64,000 nt of DNA from Heterodera schachtii (Eukaryota > Nematoda > Chromadorea > Rhabditida > Heteroderidae), in assembly GCA_023374025.1 (NCBI GenBank), contig SIJG01000004.1:3935587-3999586 (forward strand), given 5' to 3'. Both the position numbers and the translations under genes were made by a program. The stretch's first letter is position 1; each line of letters opens with the position of its first letter. Under the pieces are notes generated by a model, which searched no databases, was not told where the DNA came from, and saw only the letters and a program-made list of their open reading frames with translations. This document shows positions 1 through 11,034 of the stretch, one piece after another.

Positions 1-1456
1 ATCCCTAAAGAAAAGCGCGGTGATTAAATTTTTTTAGTATTTAAAAATCAAAAAAATTGTTTTACTTTGTTCCTGCCCTAAAAATCCGATGACAAGAAGC
101 TATTTTTTTTTAACTTTTTAAGCAAATTTATTTTGAATTTGAGAATTGAAAGAAAGTCATTTGAAAAACTGAAAAAGAAAAACAAAATGATGTTTATTTC
201 TTTTTCTAAAATTCTTTTTATTATTTTTATTGCTCATCATTTTTTAAATCCATTTTCAAGTGCTATTCCATTGGTGGGTTAATTAATTAGAGAAACTAAA
301 TTAATAATCCATTTTAATTAATTAGGTTGAGGACAAAATGCTAATAGCATTTATGAAAGGCAATCAAGAAACGCAATTGAGTGAATATTCGAAGCAAAAA
401 TACGAAGCTCATCTTGGCCTTGTGTATTTTATGAGAAAAGATTGGAAATGCGAAAATATTGCGCAGAAATTTGACGAATATGAACGGACAGAATGCCAAA
501 AATATCGCAAATATTTGAACATTTTGTATGAATATTTGTTTAGGGAATATGCCGGAATTCCCACAGTGAAGCCAAAATTTGTGTTTAAAGAACGAATTGA
601 AATTGTTGGGCCAATAATTTATGCAGTGAATTGTTTGGTGAACATTTCGCAATTTTATTTTATAAAATCGGTGGGACAAAAATGTGAATACAAATTAAAC
701 ATTCTATTCAACTTGGATAGAAATTTTAAAATAAAATTGTTAAATCAGAAAAGATTGAAATATGAAATAAAAAAGAAAAATGCTCCAAAAGTGCCAATTA
801 ACGAAATGATTTTGCAATTGGCAATTGACACAGCGAAAGAATATCCTAAAAATGAAAATTTAGACAGTTTAATCCGACAAAAATTTGACAAAAATTTGGA
901 GGAAATGTTTAAAAAAGCGGAAGAAAATGCCAAAAATGCCAATCACATAAATAATGACAAACATCAAATAATTTTGGGTACAAAATTCGATGATCAATTT
1001 AATTGGGTTAGATTTGACATTCGAATGATAATTATAGAAACCAAAATTTAGATTTATGGTGCTTTATTTTCTGCATATGTTAAAGGACAAGCGACAAATT
1101 CTGAGAAATTTTCAAATTTTGAGAAATTTTTTAGGATGGCTGAAGAATATTCAAATTATTTATGTCGAATGAAACTGATCACAGTTGAAATTTGCGTAGA
1201 GAAAATGAAAAAACATTTGACGCAAAAATTTGAAGCCCATCTTGGCATTGTGTATTTGATGAGAGAGAATTGGCACTGTGAAAAAATTGGGGAGGAATTT
1301 GAAGAAGATGAACGGACAGAATGCCAAAAATATCGAAAATATTTGGACATTTTATATGAATATTTATTCCGATTGTATGCTGAAGGTTTGTTAGAATTTT
1401 TCAGGCTTTTCATTTATTATTATTATTATTATTTTTAAATGAGTTAAGAAAATTGA

Positions 1457-1521
1457 TCTCGCCTTCTCTCTACGTCTCCTCTCTGTCTCTCTCTCTCTGT
1501 CTCTCTCTGTCTCTCTCTCTG

Positions 1522-1584
<63 letters not shown>

Positions 1585-1612
1585 GTTACCTTATTAGTTT
1601 TCTCCTTTCTTT
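1457..1612. repeat. (CT)n microsatellite in intron 3
   Basis: About 150 bases of almost pure CT/TCTG dinucleotides inside intron 3 of the copy-1 gene. The homologous intron of the 51920-55155 gene has the matching GA-rich tracts on the plus strand, so the tract predates the gene duplication. Long leucine/serine ORFs across it are artefacts. Confidence 0.95.
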
Positions 1613-1678
1613 CTCTCTCTTCATTTCTTAATCTCTCAATCTGTTGCATTCCTCTCTCAATTCCTCATACTTACATAC

Positions 1679-2076
1679 CAGGGATGGCACGGAATTCCGA
1701 TTTCCGAAAAAATTTTGGACGTCGGAATTCCGACTTCCGATTTCCGAAATTTTTGATAAAAAGTCGGAAATTTTCGGAAATTTTTTTTGAATTTTTTTCA
1801 AAAAATTAACAATTTTTTACAAATTTTGGAATCGCCTTTTACTTGGTTAAGAATTTAAAATTTAGCCTATTAAAATATTTAGAAAATTTTTATTATATTT
1901 TATGTTTTTTGAAAAATTTCCGATTTCCGACCAGATTTCCGACGTTTTTGGGGTTGGAATTCCGATTTCCGACTTCCGAAAAATTTTTGGGCCTCGGAAT
2001 TCCGATTTCCGAAAAATTTTGGACCCCCGGAATTCCGATTTCCGAAAATTTTTGGGGCCTCGGAATGCCATCCCTG
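1679..2076. mobile_element. hAT-type MITE, 398 bp, in intron 3
   Basis: Ends are inverted repeats starting CAGGGATGGCA and finishing CCATCCCTG. They are flanked by the exact 8-base duplication TTACATAC at 1671-1678 and 2077-2084. CAGGG ends plus an 8-base duplication are the hAT signature. The interior is a degenerate repeat built from GGAATTCCGATTTCCGA units. There is no transposase. The paralogous intron at about 53180 has a single uninterrupted TTACATAC, an empty site. A related fragment lies near 2998-3045. Confidence 0.92.
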
Positions 2077-2682
2077 TTACATACCATGTTTTATAGGAAT
2101 TAAAATTATTTTTTTTTTAAATAATTATAAAAAACTAATTTAGATTTAAAAAAAAGTGATAAAGCAAAACACTGCAATTCCATAACTTAAAAACCATATT
2201 TAAAAAGGGATTGATTCATCACAGCATCGAATCTGTACAATAATATAAATAATAATTTATTAAGATGAAAATCCAAAGGTGTCGACACAAATGCCACCAT
2301 TGGTGAAGCCAATATTTCTTGGAGATGATTTTCCGGATTGTTTATTTGATGTTGTCAAAAAGCTGAATGATCATTCGAAATATTTTTGGCAAAAAGATGA
2401 AATTGAATTGGAAAATTTGGAATTGGTAAATGAAGATGAATTCAACAATGAAATTAAAGAAGAGAAAAATTGCGAAAATTCATCAAATAAAATGAAATTG
2501 AAATTGCCAACCTTCGAAAAGAATTTGAGCAAAAAATGAAAAAACTGTGTGAAAATACAAAAGAAAATATGAGAGAAGAACTAAAATCAGAAACAGAAGA
2601 TGAAAATGAAAATAGAACATTTTTCCTAGAAAAAGTATATGATTATAAATTTGGCACTTTCGATTCGTCGCCATTTTCATAA

Positions 2683-3729
2683 TTTTTTGATTGTCCACAA
2701 AATCCGGGCACTTCTGCATTTCCAAATCATTTTTCATTGAGAATTATTCGGCCCGGTCTTCTTTTCCCATTTGGCACTTTCAAATTTTCAATTATATTTT
2801 GGTTTGTTTTGTCATTTTCCTTTTATTTTGTCTTTATAAATTTCATTTGTTCAAAACTATGTGTAAAACATATTCAGTATTTCTAACGAAAATAATAATT
2901 TAATTTTCAAAATTTTTTTTCCCGCGATGCCATATTAATTTTTGAACCAAAAGTTTAGTAAAAATGAAATATTGCCAGATAATTAAAGTTAAATTATGGC
3001 ATTCCAAGGCCCAAAAATTTTCGGAACTCGGAATTCCGGCCACAAAAATGTAAGAAAACGGAAATCGGAAAGCGGAAATAGGAAAATTTTTGAAAAATAT
3101 AATAAAATTTTGTAAATATTTTAATGCGCAAAACTTTAAAATTCCAATCCAAAAATTAAAAAATGAAAGGTGAAATTCAAAATGTTTTCGGTTTTAACCT
3201 AATATGTACAAAATTTCTAATTTTTGCAATTTAGGCCCATAAGAAAAAAGCAGTTTTTTTTGTTTTGATTTTTTTAAATTTAAAATGTCCTGAGGCAAAT
3301 AAAGCAATTAATTAATTCAAATAAATATTATTTTAATCAAAGACCTACACAGAAGGGAAGTGCGTTTAGTTTCTTTCGAAAGCTCAGAGATGGGGCTAAT
3401 TTTGTGCTAAAAGTTTTCGGTCACAACAACTTTTGGGATTTAACATAATTTTTTTCAAAAAAATATGTAATTTTTGATGAAAAATAAAAAATAACAATTC
3501 AAAACAAATCAAAGGAAAAAAAATACTGAATTTATTTTCAAAGAAAATGATACATTTCTTTCTACATACAACATTTTCTACATTTTCTATTTCTTTTTCA
3601 AATTCCATTTTTTCGCTTATACAAAATAGATAAAAATGAATTTATAAAGAAAAAGCAACCAAAAAAATAGCAAAAAAAAAAAAAACAAACAATTATAGAT
3701 GAATAGATAATAGGAAATTCAGAAGATCA
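2683..3729. other. Non-coding AT-rich stretch
   Basis: Starts with the 3' flank of copy 1, similar to other family 3' ends. A short fragment near 2998-3045 resembles the CAGGGATGGCA MITE. I see no supported gene in the rest. Confidence 0.6.
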
Positions 3730-3770
3730 AATGCTTTTTTCACTTTCGCCTTTTCTTCCTTCAAAATTTC

Positions 3771-3890
3771 GGCGCTATTTAAGTTTTAAGGGTCACTGAT
3801 CACGAATTTGACATTTATTTTGACCAATTTCTAATCCCGAACCCAAACTCGAACAAAAATTGATGACTTTTTCTCTTTTTAAATAGCGCC
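3771..3890. mobile_element. 120-bp inverted-repeat element inside exon 4 remnant
   Basis: Ends are inverted copies of GGCGCTATTTAA. The flanks AAAATTTC and AAATTTTC differ by one base, consistent with an old 8-base duplication. The interior (TCACTGATCACGAATTTGACA, then CCGAACCC) resembles the interior of the larger element at 31391-31990 and sequence near 51040-51230, so this is a short relative of that family. Confidence 0.7.
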
Positions 3891-4701
3891 AAATTTTCTT
3901 TTATTTTTTTCATTTTTTCGTCAAATTCCATTCGAATTTTTTCAATTTGCGTAGGTTCGTTTAAATTTTGTTTTCCCTTTTTATTCCTTTAATTGATTCC
4001 TTTGCCTTTTGTATTAATTTGCTTGTCCAATTATTTTCATCCACCAAAAAAACTTTCGAAATATAATTGAGGTTTTGTACAACATCAATTAAACAAATTT
4101 GTTTTCCATAATCAGCAATAAATATTGGCTTCACCGCTGGCAATTGATAGGCTAATTCAGCATTTTTCGGTATTTAGGAAGAAGAACAAAGAAAACATAA
4201 TTTGCAAATTCTCCGAGTATAGACGTCATAGAGACATACGGTTTTTTGCATTTTGTAGTAAATTTTGTGATCTCTCTGTCCGTCCTGTTCCTTTTCCTGG
4301 ACAAATTTTTCCAGCCCCCTAAGAATTTTTTCTAAAAATTTCCCTGTTTCAAGCCATTTTTTGGTTTTCAGAGTACCATGAAGGAGTTGATCTGAGCACG
4401 TTGGTGTAATGGATTTTTCTGATCAGCATAAAAAGTTGTGCATAGATTAATTTTTTCAGATTTTTAGTAGTTTCTGAGAAAAATTGTATGATGCGGCTGT
4501 AATCTTGACCGTGAATTGACTTTGTGCAGCGTGATTGCGACCCTGAATTGCTACACTGATTCGTGATCCGTGGCCATGATTGGTACCATGATTCGTGACG
4601 GTGACCGTGATGTAAAACACGTGAAATTCAGGGTAAGTTAACCGTGTAATTTTTGAGTTTAATTTTTCTCTGGCGGCCAACTTTTTTTTTACTCTTTATA
4701 C

Positions 4702-5710
4702 TAGGGTTGCAACCCCGACCCCGCCCCGACCCCGAACCCCGACAATTTTGGCCATTTTTCGGGGTTAACCCCGACCCGAACCCCGACGCTTCCAACCCCG
4801 ACGACCCCGAACCCCGACCCTTAACCCCGACTCGGGGTCGGGGTTAAATATACACCCCTAAGAATGGCATTTTCGTGAGAGAAAAGGCAAAAAAATTATA
4901 CAAATTTGAATTTTTTTAACCATTTTGCCATGCTCATATGTAGTGGTGGTGTAGTGGTTAGTGCGTTAACCCTAACACTACTTTTGTCACAAGTTCAATC
5001 CTTTTTTATTTTTTAATTTATTTTTTTGTGATTAATAGGGTTTTTTTAAATAAACATAACTATAAAAATTGGTCATCATTGGCATAATTTATTGACAAAT
5101 TGCCTAAACCCAATTTTCCTTTCGTTTAAATTAAAAAATTCAATTTTCCTTCACTAAATCATGAAAAGTAAATATTTTTGACAAAATATAAAAAAATAAA
5201 TAAATATTTCACGGAAATTCATAAATTTTTTGGTGAAAATCCGTTAGAAAATAAAGCTTAAATTTTAAAATTCGCCCGGCGGCGCCTATCGGCACCGCCG
5301 GCCCCCCAAAAATAACCAATTTTTTCGACCTTGAGCCAAATTTATTTTAGAAACAATAAGTTTTGGAGCCCGGCGCCGTAGGAAAAATTTGAAATTTTGA
5401 CTATTTTTTACAGATTTTCACTGAAAATTATTCATTTTAAAAATGCCTTATCGTTTTTAATTAATTCTATACAAAAATATTTATGATAAAAAGAAATAAA
5501 AAAGTATAAAAAATTATTATTATGAATAATAAAAGATTTTTAAGCAAAAATAATAAAGTTTTTTGACTATATAGCATAAGGCAAAAATCGAAAAACCCCG
5601 ACCCCGACCCCGAACCATTTGGTCAACCCCGACCCCGACCCCGACACTTCCAACCCCGACGACCCCGAACCCCGACTTTTCCAACCCCGACGGTCAGGGT
5701 TGCAACCCTA
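4702..5710. mobile_element. hAT-type non-autonomous element, 1009 bp
   Basis: Terminal inverted repeats TAGGGTTGCAACCC at both ends, with the exact 8-base duplication CTTTATAC at 4694-4701 and 5711-5718. Sub-terminal regions are tandem CCCCGACCCCGAA units in inverted orientation. The interior contains a tRNA-like segment (about 4943-5002) and a GC-rich hairpin (about 5276-5301). Both recur in the element at 44345-45309, whose ends are different. No transposase. Confidence 0.92.
4943..5002 (+). other. tRNA-like segment with Pol III A/B boxes inside hAT element
   Basis: TGGTGTAGTGGTTAG matches an A box and AAGTTCAATCC, about 40 bases later, a B box. No cloverleaf with a proper acceptor stem can be drawn, so this is not a tRNA gene. 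The same kind of segment sits in the elements at 44345 and 45360. Confidence 0.6.
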
Positions 5711-7069
5711 CTTTATACCATCTTCTTTTTTTTTTTTGCGGTTTTGCGGTACACTTTTTCCTAAAAATTTTGGGAACTTAGGTGGGGTATAAGGAATTTT
5801 TGGGAGCTTCGGCATACATGGAAAAAGAGGGGGTTGGTTCGACCAAGGTGTCTTCGAATGGTTCCGGGTGAATGTCAATGGTCAATCCATAAAATTTGAC
5901 TTTTTTTTTTCTTGCTTTTCGCACAATGCTGGCAGTTGGCTTGCACAAAAAATGACCCAATTGCTATGTGAAACGGCTACCCAATTTTTGGGGATTTTCA
6001 ACTTGGGGACCCGACATTTGGGGATTCGAATGAAAAAACAAATAATGAATATTCTGCCCAAAATTCGACAAAACTTCGTATGCTTTTGCCAGAATAATTA
6101 TATTTTGGGAAAAATAAAAAATATTTTAAAACTATTGATTATCCATTAACCACTTAAATACATCCTTATTTCATATGAAACACAAATTACATTAATTTAA
6201 TACTGGTTTTAGCCAATTCTAATGAAAATTACTTTTTTAAATTTATGTGTTAATTACGTAATATTTATCCAAAAAAAAAACAAACACCAAATTTTAAAAT
6301 TTAAGAGATTATTTCCCTATTTTAATGCCTATATTTGAGGGTTTGTTTTGTTTTTGCTCTTTGCTCTTTCATTTTTTTTCCTTTTTTATTTCATAATTTT
6401 GTTCCTGCGCATATATCAAAAATTATAAAAAAAAAATAAAAAAATAAAGGAAAATAAAACCAAACCTTCAACATAAAGTCGGAAAAATATTCTTACAAAA
6501 TGTGCAAATATTAACGATATTTTTGGCATTTTTCTTTAAATTTTTTTCCAATTTTGGCAGAATGCCAATTTTTTCTCATAAAAATACACAGGGCCAAGAT
6601 GGCATTCAAATGTCGCGTAAATTGTTCTAATGGGAAACCGTCTAGCAGGACAACAAAAACTCGATTAACCCTCATTTGCACTTTGAACTCATGCAAATTT
6701 TACGGATATTCTTAGCCAAAATAAAAAAAATTTCCAAAATTTGTCGCCTGACCTTTCATAAATTCAGAAAACAAACGCATCAATTGAAGGCTTACCCATA
6801 TCTGAATATTGAATTTCGAATCAAAATTATGATTTTTACAATTAATTAATTAATTAATACTTTTATAATTTATGATGGTAAATGAGCTTTTTTTTAATTT
6901 TCAAATATTATTATCATATTGTCTTTTTTTATCATTATAGAATAATTATTTGATTAATTTAATTATTTTATAATTAATTTTCCCATTTTTTTTTTGGGTT
7001 TGGAGGCGTCCATTAGAAAACCTTGGCTCCTAATTTTGTTTAATTTTTTTTTCATTTTTTATGTTTTTT

Positions 7070-7285
7070 TGTCCATTCGCTAAACGTTTGTACTGCTGCG
7101 CACAATTTAATTTGAAAATTTTTGTTCTTGCAAAATGAGTTCCTCACAAAACTTGATTGAAATTAATTGCATTCATTATTCGTTAATTAGTAGCGTTATG
7201 ATTGTTCGATTAATTAAAATTAATTAGGATTAATGGGCATTTACCTAAACTAATTGCAGTAAAGAACTGCATATAAAAATTGGTG
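7070..7285 (+). promoter_or_regulatory. Conserved promoter block of the 7428 gene
   Basis: Closely matches 15050-15255 upstream of the 15494 gene. Shared are TCGCTAAACGTTTGTACTGC followed by TGCGCA, TTAGTAGCGTTATGATTGTT, and a final GAACTGCATATAAA that reads as a TATA box. The TATA lies about 150 bases before the ATG here and about 250 before it at 15494. Conservation in AT-rich non-coding DNA supports a regulatory role or recent duplication. Confidence 0.65.
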
Positions 7286-7427
7286 ACAAATAATTATTTT
7301 CATTTATTTCACCATAAATTTTTATTGATAAAAATAACATTAAATTACTTACAATAATTAAAATTATCCTCCATTCATTTGTGTTCTCAATTAATTCAAT
7401 TTTAATAATTATTTAGCAAATTCAAAA

Positions 7428-7962
7428 ATGAAATTTACAATTTTGGCAATTTTTTGTTTGGCATTTGTGCACATTGGCATTTCTGGCAAATACGATAAGT
7501 CGGACGAGCACGATGGCAAATATGGTGCTCGTCCGCCTCCAGGTGGCTATCCTCGTGACAACAACAATTATGGTGGCAACCATGGCATTTCTGGCAAATA
7601 CGATAAGTCGGACGATCACGATGGCAAATATGGTGCTCGTCCGCCTGCTTCTGGTGGCTATCCTCATGACAACAACAATTATGGTGGTGGCAACCATTAT
7701 GGTGGCGGCGGCAACCATTATGGTGGCGGCGGTTCTTCGTACGACAAATATAGGCCAAAGGAGCAAAGGTCAATTAAGGGCAATTAATTTTAATTAATTG
7801 CCAATTAACCCTCCCCCCCCCCCCATTTGCAGCACCTATTGGAGCAGTTGTGGCAGTTTATTGGCCACCGCAAGATCGTTGGGATGTCGTTGTGGCACCT
7901 ACAAAACATCGGAGACCTGCGGTTTTCTGTATTTGGGCCGCCGTTATTTGTGCTATTGTTAA
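7428..7962 (+). CDS. Secreted Gly/His-rich protein with C-terminal six-cysteine module
   Basis: Two exons, 7428-7768 and 7833-7962, give 156 residues. Residues 1 to about 19 are a signal peptide (MKFTILAIFCLAFVHIGISG). Next are two 36-residue repeats starting KYDKSDEHDGKYG / KYDKSDDHDGKYG and a Gly/His/Tyr-rich stretch. The second exon encodes a module with six cysteines (YWSSCG, GCRCGTYKT, CGFLYLG, CYC). It aligns with the last exon of the PLA2-like genes at 15494 and 17618, with the same splice phase. The intron carries the same C run before its acceptor as the last intron of the 17618 gene. The PLA2 catalytic exons are absent, so no enzyme activity is expected. It looks like a PLA2-like gene that lost its middle exons. 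Confidence 0.8.
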
Positions 7963-8345
7963 TTAGAAAAATTTACATTAAAATTGCCATCAAATTTATT
8001 TTATTGGTATTTTAGTTATAAACCCATATCATGTTTTTGAATTCGGGAAAAATATTAAGCTAATAAACCGTTGGCATATTTTAATTAATGTTGAAAATTA
8101 AAATTGTTTTTATTTAAAAAATATAGATCGAGTTTTAATTGTTTTTAAAAAAACACCAGATTAATTAAATTTAATTAAATTGTCGAGGACTCAAATAAAT
8201 AATCATGATACTTTTTGTGGTCATTTTGGTTTGGTTTAAAATTTTTTTTTTATTTAAACTAAATACGAAAATGAATGATTCACTCTATATTTTCAATAAA
8301 TATCAACAAATATTTTAATCAAAAACCGAACCAAAGCTTTTCGTT
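7945..8345 (+). repeat. 3' flank, duplicated at 9680-10065
   Basis: The 3' end and flank of the 7428 gene recur about 1.7 kb downstream in degraded form: GGTATTTTAGTTATAAAC, AAGCTAATAAA, CTCAAATAAATAATCAT and AATGAATGATTCA are in the same order. The downstream copy has no convincing coding exon, so it is a pseudogene tail. Confidence 0.7.
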
Positions 8346-8804
8346 TTTTTTAAATTATATTTATTAATGTGACTTTCAGTGCATTAAATTAAACGAAATT
8401 TTATTAAAAACTGGTCTAATTATTTAGCAAAATAAAAATTGCCAGAATTTTTGAATTTTCCATTAATTCAAATTATTTCTTAAATGGCCGAAATGATCGG
8501 TAAAATGAAAATTGCCAAAACTAAAATTTTTAAATTAGATATAACATATTTATTTAAGGTGAAAGCGAAGAATTGTCCATAAAATTCATCAGATAAGCCA
8601 TAATTTCTGCGTTATTACGGAAATAGCCAAGAATAAATACCAAGTTAAATAAGTTGTACAAAAATTGGATGAAATTTCGAATTATTTTTTTGGCAAAAAG
8701 GTGAAAATAAATTGAAGAACATCAAAGAATTTGAGTAATTTTCAACAATTCTTCTGAACTTTCTGACTTATATATATATCAGGGATGTGACTTGTCTCAG
8801 AAGA

Positions 8805-9060
8805 GACGAGAGCGAGAGTTTGGCGAGAGGCGAGAGTCCCCAAAAAGGCGACAGCGAGAGTTTGGCGAGAGGCGAGAGTCCCCAAAAAGGCGAAAGCGAG
8901 AGTTTGGCGAGAGGCGAGAGTCCCCAAAAAGGCGAGAGCGAGAGTTTGCGAGAGGCGAGAGTCCTCACAAAGGCGAGAGCGAGAGTTTGGCGAGAGGCGA
9001 GAGTCCCCAAAAGGCGAGAGCGAGAGTTTGCGAGAGGCGAGAGTCCTCACAAAGGCGAGA
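8805..9060. repeat. Minisatellite, about 42-bp GGCGAGAGCGAGAGTTTGGC units
   Basis: Tandem units alternate GAGCGAGAGTTTGGCGAGAG with GCGAGAGTCCCCAAAAAG. The same family forms a larger array at 38836-39224. The left edge (CAGGGATGTGACTTG) looks like a hAT terminal repeat, but no matching right end was found. ORFs in all frames through the array are periodicity artefacts. Confidence 0.92.
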
Positions 9061-9061
9061 T

Positions 9062-9420
9062 ATGGCAAATCATATAGCCTTTATAAACGGGTCAAAAATA
9101 AGGATTCGAAACGGTGATTGATTATCAGTAGAATTTGTTGAGTAGGATTTACCCAAAATTTCTTATTTTTTAATATTGTTTATTTTATTTAATGATTGAT
9201 CATAAGTAGAATTACCAAATCCATTTTTTATTTAAATAATTTGTTAATTTTATATTCAAAATGATGCAATTATTTACATGTTGCTTGATCATCAGTAGAA
9301 TTATCCAAATCTACTTAATATAAATATGTTTATTATATTAAATAACTATGCATTATTTTAAAATATGGGATTGATCAGAAGTAGAATTATCAAATCTATT
9401 TCATTTTTTAAAATATTTGC
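9062..9420 (-). promoter_or_regulatory. Orphan family promoter plus upstream repeat array
   Basis: Read on the minus strand, 9091-9062 is CCCGTTTATAAAGGC followed by a TGATTTGCCA motif. This is the TATA block found upstream of the family genes at 20409, 55155 and 61606. From 9110 to 9420 there are four copies, about 85 bases apart, of a TTGATCATCAGTAG-type unit. It has the same arrangement and orientation as at 55380-55870. Downstream, where a gene would start, there is only the minisatellite, so the gene has been lost. Confidence 0.65.
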
Positions 9421-9679
9421 TCAATTTTCGGATTTTTTCAATATTTTGCTAAATGTTTCGGCATTTTTTCGCAAATATTTATTTAAATATTCCAGGATTT
9501 TTAATAAAGATTTGTCCAAGCATTAATTACTGAAAAAAATAGTAAAACATTTCGAAAAAGATTGAAAATAAATAATTATAAAATATTTGGTACTTGGTTA
9601 GAGAAGAAGAAGCAGCTACCCCAGGAGGAAGATTAATGGACCTAATGGGGCGAAAAATTTTGTTCCTTTTTGTGCTATT

Positions 9680-10065
9680 CATGTTAATCAAAAAAATTTT
9701 CATTAAAAATTGCCACCAAATTTTTTATTGGTATTTTAGTTATAAACATATATGTTACTAGTGCTCTCACTTGAATTCAGAAAAATATTTAAGCTAATAA
9801 AACATTGGAATATTTTAAATAAATTTTCAAAATTAAATTATTAATTTTAAAAAATAAAATAAATTTAGTTTTATTGTTTTTAAAAAACACCTATTAATTA
9901 AATTGTCTTGCCCTCAAATAAATAATCATCGTAATAAAAAAAACACCATTATATTTACTTTTTGTGGTCATTTTTGTTTAAATATTTTATTTAAATTATA
10001 TAGAAAAATGAATGATTCATCGGTATTTTCAATAAAATATCAACAAATATTTAAAACGAAAAACC
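9680..10065 (+). pseudogene. Degraded copy of the 7428 gene 3' region
   Basis: Order and sequence match 7945-8345, with many substitutions and indels. No cysteine module can be read. Remnant only. Confidence 0.6.
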
Positions 10066-11034
10066 TAAGAAAATGCGTTTTTTTAATATTCAGACAGTTC
10101 TTAATTTTTGCTTAAAAATTGGGGTAAAGGTAAAAAACATGAAAAACGAATCTAAAAACCCGGGCAATTATTGGTTTATGAGCAATTGTAATTTTACAAA
10201 ATACATAATTAATACTTAGTTATTTATAATAATAATTTTTCATATTTAAATCTTTAAATATTTATTTTTTCCAATTATTAATAATCATTTAATTCATATA
10301 ATTGCTTAATTCTGTGACATTTAGACGCAATATAACTATTTTTAGTGTTAAAATTATTAGACGTGCCCCTTTTGTTTTATGTTTTTGCATTTTTATTTTT
10401 TACAAAATACCAATTTTTTTTTTTACTTTTTTCGATGCATTTAAAAGAATTATTTAAATAAAAAATTTTCGATTTAATTATACATTCTTTTTTTTAAAAA
10501 GGTGTGCATAAATATTTTATAAATTTTATGTATTTTTAATTAATTTGGCAAAAAAAATTTTCGGATAAATAATTACTTAACGACATGAAAGGTATTTTTA
10601 TGAAAATTTTAAAATTTACCCAACAAAAAATTTGAAGAAATTTAATAAAGAAAATGAAAAAAAAATTGCAAAAATATAATAAAAATGGGAAAAGAAGACA
10701 GAAAATTCCTCGATGAAATAGTATGAATAGGAAAAAGGAAATGAATGTCCAACAGAAGTTTTTTTTTTATGAAAATATGGGCGAATTTGAAAGTGCCAAA
10801 TTTTTATCATTTTACATTTACTAATGCTTTTTCCAATTTTTCGATCTTTAGGGGTGTATTTTTCGCTTATTTTGCATTTTTCTTATGAAAATTTCCAAAA
10901 AATGGCCAAAATATGGATTAAAAACGCAAAAATGGCGAAATATGGCTTTATTTCCGAAAACCCCCAAAATATGGATTTATATGGACTAAAAACTTTCACC
11001 AAACCAAAAATTTTTAACGTAGAAATGCATAACC
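10066..11034. other. Non-coding stretch
   Basis: AT-rich. Near 10780-10805 and 11030 it carries the GAAAGTGCCAAATTT motif typical of the 3' end of family genes (minus strand), so part of it is 3' flank of the 11035-12617 copy. No gene supported. Confidence 0.5.

Larger units (their letters stand above)
187..2682 (+). pseudogene. Secreted two-domain family protein, copy 1 (one frameshift)
   Basis: Exons by inspection: 187-273, 326-1006, 1052-1385, 2265-2682. Exon 1 encodes a signal peptide (start MMFISFSKIL, end near SSAIPL). Exon 2 holds the first domain (YFMRK, ECQKYRKYL, LYEYLFREY, VKPKF, then a Lys/Glu-rich helical region). Exons 3 and 4 repeat the layout (VYLMRENW, ECQKYRKYL, LYEYLFRLY, LVKPIF). 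Exon phases (0, 0, 1) match all other copies. In exon 4 the frame breaks near 2488-2500: one base appears missing from an A run relative to the copy at 51920-55155, causing an early stop. The other frame then continues to the family ending SSPFS and a stop at 2680-2682. It may be a young pseudogene or a sequencing slip. Its closest relative here is the 51920-55155 copy, shown by the signal peptide and intron 3. Function unknown. Confidence 0.75.
3730..6840 (-). pseudogene. Secreted family fragment (exons 3 and 4), interrupted by insertions
   Basis: On the minus strand a piece of exon 3 (about 6480-6790: SEFMKGQATN, FMRKNWH, KCQKYR) precedes a piece of exon 4 (about 3730-4170: LPAVKPIF, IDVVQNLN). 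Just upstream a short vestige of the exon 2 end and its donor is visible near 6800-6835, then an ATTA repeat. The signal-peptide exon and nearly all of exon 2 are gone. The enlarged intron contains the hAT MITE at 4702-5710, and exon 4 is split by a 120-base inverted-repeat element at 3771-3890. Clearly non-functional. Confidence 0.8.

Noticed and set aside
1453..1809. Long Leu/Ser-rich ORF
   Set aside because: Runs through a CT microsatellite and a MITE; no splice or start context.
8805..9060. Spaced repeats that look CRISPR-like at first glance
   Set aside because: Repeats are directly tandem with no unique spacers, and the genome is eukaryotic with introns.
9062..9091. The promoter TGATTTGCCA motif as the dorsal-gland ATGCCA box known from cyst nematodes
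   Set aside because: The match is partial, short and found in only a few promoters; not enough to equate them.
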